DNA from: an uncultured Aquimarina sp.
Lineage (GTDB): Bacteria; Bacteroidota; Bacteroidia; Flavobacteriales; Flavobacteriaceae
DNA length: 64,000 nucleotides
Assembly: GCA_947489685.1 (NCBI GenBank)
Contig: CANLEM010000003.1
Span: 1-64,000, forward strand
Direction: 5' to 3'
Shown here: piece by piece, positions 61,692 through 64,000 of the stretch
How positions within the stretch are numbered: position 1 is the stretch's first letter
Layout of the letters: the number at the start of each line of letters is the position of its first letter
Translations under genes and position numbers: made by a program
Notes under the pieces: model-generated
The model's input: only the letters and a program-made list of their open reading frames with translations
Told to the model about the DNA's origin: nothing
Databases searched by the model: none

Positions 61692-64000
61692 TTATAACTG
61701 TCTATCCGGTTCACGTCGTTTGTCCCATTTGATATCACTAAGTACAGAGGATTTAATTCCGATAAAGAAATTCCATGAGGTTCGCTCACTAAATGGAATC
61801 CAGTTAAAACTCATACGCCAACTTTCTAGATCTCTTTGAAAACGCAAGTTCGTAAATGTAAATCCGGGGTTTCTGAGATCATATCCCGATGATACACCTA
61901 CAGACCACCTTGGAGCCAATTCTACATCACCCGAAAACATGACCGAATGCGATGATATCTCGTTTTGCCGGGCATTATTGCTATAATTAACATTATAGGA
62001 TATCCTAAGATTCCAGGGCATTTTATAACTGTAATCTTTTTGATCCGTGTTTTTATCTTTATTATCGTCGTCTACATAAGATCGTGCCTCACCAAAATCG
62101 GTAACTCCACCAAATAAGTTATCAGGTCGACCTTCATTTCTGAAATTTTGATTGTCAAGAGGATCTTCGTTTACTTTTCCTTTTTCAAAATCTTTACTAG
62201 AGAATGAATATCCAAAATTTGCACTTGCCCTGGTTAAGCGAAATAAACTTCCACCATTGTCAATATTCCATACATCAATCCTTCGGTTATTATTATCCAA
62301 GGCATAGGGATCTAGTTGTGCATTAAAATTAATATCCAATTTGTTCTGAATAATAGGCACATTACCTGTAATGGACAGTGGGCTTAGTTTTAACGAATCT
62401 CCGGCTATGTTATAAGATGTACTAATGTTAAGGTTATTAAGTAAGACTATTTTTTTTGCTTCGGTTGCAGTTGTATCCTTACTTTTTACCTTCATCTCTA
62501 TATTGTTACTTACAGAAAAACCAATACTACTAGAAAAAACATTGCCTGGTGCACCAAAAAAACCACCTTCAAACCTAGAATATTCAACCACTTCGGTTTC
62601 ATTTTCGGCTGTAGTAGGGTCATCGGTTATAGTATATTCATCATAAAACTGGTCAAATGCAGGAGTGATATTATAACTTATCGAAGGTCGCATTGTATGT
62701 CTTATGGCCTGTATCTTTTTATCTTTCTTAAAGTTAAAAGTTCCGTAGATGGTTGTTCCTAAACTGGCAGTAAAGTTGTACGTTCGATAACTGTCAAAAC
62801 CCGAAATAGTATCTCTTACAACTTCACCATTACCATCTTCATCGCGAACAAAACTTTGTTCTATAGTTTCAAAAACCCAATTTTCTTGATAGCTTGTTCC
62901 GGCAGATGCACTCAAATAGTTGAATATTTTAAAATTGGTAGTTAACGGGATAGAATGTTGTATTCCCGAAGATGCGTTTTCAAACATTCTAGCCGAAAAG
63001 AGATCATCATCAGTAGTGGTTATCCTATTCTCACCTCTTAAGCTGTACTGGGTATTAATATTCTGAATAATACCTTTTTTTACACCTACTTTGGGAGCAA
63101 AAGGAAATACTCTGGATACACTAGCATTAACATTAGGTAAAGACATATTTACAATACCTGTATTGGTATTAGAGTTATGCGTGGCAGCAACGTTTACATT
63201 TACCTGGGGATCTCCCTGAAACGTTTTGGAGTACGAAATATTAGAACTGATCTGATTGTTTAAGAAATTACCCGTATTTAATTGATTTGTAGATTGCTGA
63301 AAAAAGTCACTACTACCAAAGTTTACCGAAGCCGAAAAACGAGAGTTTGGATTGGCTTTGGCATCTTGACTATGAGTCCATTGAATATTATAGGTAGTCG
63401 TTTTTGAAAAATCTGGAAACCCTCTTTCACTTTGTAAATTATTCTCGTACCTAAAACGTAGATTTCCTCTAAATCGATATCTTTTTGCATAAGCCGATTC
63501 AACAGCAAAAGTATAACTTCCATTAGTATAATAATCTCCAAGAAGCGTTAAGTCTACATAATCACTTATGGCAAAATAATACCCACCATTTTGTAGAAAA
63601 TAACCACGATTTCTTTCTTCACCAGGGTTAGGAATAATAAAACCAGAGGTTCTGTCTTCGGTCAAAGGGAAATATCCAAAAGGTAACCCTAAAGGTGTGG
63701 GAACATCTGCAATAAACATATTCACCAAACCAGTAACGATTTTTTTCTTGGGTACAAATTTGATCCTTCTGGCGTAAAAATAATATTCGGGGTCTTCAAT
63801 GTTTTCTGAAGTAGTAAATTTTACATTACTCATATAAATCACCGAATCATTTTCACGTTTCGAGATCTCATTTTTGATTTTAAAACCGTTTTGTTCGGTT
63901 CTGGAGTTGTAAATTAAAGCCTTTTCGGTATCAAAATTAAACCTAATAGAATCTGGTTCTACTACATTTTGTGCTTGTTTAAATACAGGAGTTTGTGTGT
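61692..64000 (-). CDS. LptD-like outer-membrane LPS assembly protein (5' partial)
   Basis: The reading frame stays open to the right end of the window, so the N-terminus is outside. The visible 769 or so residues include the end of an N-terminal OstA-like region (KNEISKRENDSVIYMSNVKFTT), and then the long beta-barrel (KIVTGLVNMFIADVPTPLGLPFGYFPLTEDRTSGF..., many aromatic-ended strands, last strands ...FNWIPFSERTSWNFFIGIK). It inserts LPS into the outer leaflet with LptE. The family is clear from the DVPTPLGLPFGYFP segment; an internal ATG at 63842 is not the start. Cysteines are absent in the visible part. Confidence 0.85.
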   Translation of the reverse strand, partial: TQTPVFKQAQNVVEPDSIRFNFDTEKALIYNSRTEQNGFKIKNEISKRENDSVIYMSNVKFTTSENIEDPEYYFYARRIKFVPKKKIVTGLVNMFIADVPTPLGLPFGYFPLTEDRTSGFIIPNPGEERNRGYFLQNGGYYFAISDYVDLTLLGDYYTNGSYTFAVESAYAKRYRFRGNLRFRYENNLQSERGFPDFSKTTTYNIQWTHSQDAKANPNSRFSASVNFGSSDFFQQSTNQLNTGNFLNNQISSNISYSKTFQGDPQVNVNVAATHNSNTNTGIVNMSLPNVNASVSRVFPFAPKVGVKKGIIQNINTQYSLRGENRITTTDDDLFSARMFENASSGIQHSIPLTTNFKIFNYLSASAGTSYQENWVFETIEQSFVRDEDGNGEVVRDTISGFDSYRTYNFTASLGTTIYGTFNFKKDKKIQAIRHTMRPSISYNITPAFDQFYDEYTITDDPTTAENETEVVEYSRFEGGFFGAPGNVFSSSIGFSVSNNIEMKVKSKDTTATEAKKIVLLNNLNISTSYNIAGDSLKLSPLSITGNVPIIQNKLDINFNAQLDPYALDNNNRRIDVWNIDNGGSLFRLTRASANFGYSFSSKDFEKGKVNEDPLDNQNFRNEGRPDNLFGGVTDFGEARSYVDDDNKDKNTDQKDYSYKMPWNLRISYNVNYSNNARQNEISSHSVMFSGDVELAPRWSVGVSSGYDLRNPGFTFTNLRFQRDLESWRMSFNWIPFSERTSWNFFIGIKSSVLSDIKWDKRREPDRQL

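Noticed and set aside
1..64000. CRISPR array, intact insertion sequence, intact prophage or ribosomal RNA
   Set aside because: No regularly spaced identical repeats, no transposase, no phage structural genes and no rRNA sequence were seen.

Overview
The window is AT-rich bacterial chromosome from the Bacteroidota, most likely a marine Flavobacteriaceae (an Aquimarina-like, metabolite-rich genome is my inference). The signs are: TAnnTTTG-type -7 promoter elements, few Shine-Dalgarno sequences, many TTG/GTG starts, mostly no encoded CCA on tRNAs, 7-TM AraC-type regulators, BshB1 (bacillithiol), fused CcsBA, TamB/TsaD as a divergent pair, DUF6952, DUF4159 and a RibB with a degenerate second domain.

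Region 1 (1-6.9 kb) is the end of a nonribosomal peptide cluster. In order: the carrier and thioesterase end of an NRPS, a fusion of a secreted class-C beta-lactamase-type (S12) hydrolase with a cyclic-peptide-type ABC exporter, an Asp/Glu racemase, a type II thioesterase and an atypical OTC-family carbamoyltransferase. The S12-ABC fusion resembles prodrug-activating peptidases of the ClbP group joined to their exporter.

Region 2 (7-17.4 kb) is accessory. It holds two small membrane proteins, a Crp/Fnr regulator next to a near-perfect Crp-type operator, DoxX, a 57-aa tautomerase, two 7-TM AraC regulators each followed by a secreted hydrolase, and an XRE-HTH/membrane/S12 hydrolase fusion with a perfect 12+12 bp palindrome upstream. 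A broken tyrosine-recombinase gene sits against the 3' end of tRNA-Ser(UGA) at 17.5-17.85 kb. Regions 1 and 2 may therefore be an island inserted at that tRNA.

Region 3 (18-64 kb) is mostly core genome. It contains an M28 peptidase; bshB1 and a transsulfuration enzyme; a hybrid histidine kinase; a thiol-redox block (peroxiredoxin, thioredoxin, DUF6952, Tpx); dgkA, ftsK, a LolA-like carrier, an LptF/G permease and ribB; a KdnA-like aminotransferase; nitroreductase, thioesterase and NhaC; then a gene-free stretch with a duplicated regulatory/RNA-like unit (36.17-36.65 kb). It continues with a CPBP protease, RdgB, a KdsC-like phosphatase and a DUF2520 protein; CcsBA; three tRNAs; RNA methyltransferases and envelope proteins; TsaD/TamB; PfkA; a MORN-repeat lipoprotein; RidA; and LptD running off the right edge.

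The strongest leads are the S12-ABC fusion with its odd carbamoyltransferase neighbour, the XRE-S12 fusion with its operator, the duplicated C-rich RNA-like unit at 36.2-36.65 kb, and the integrase remnant that may mark an island edge.
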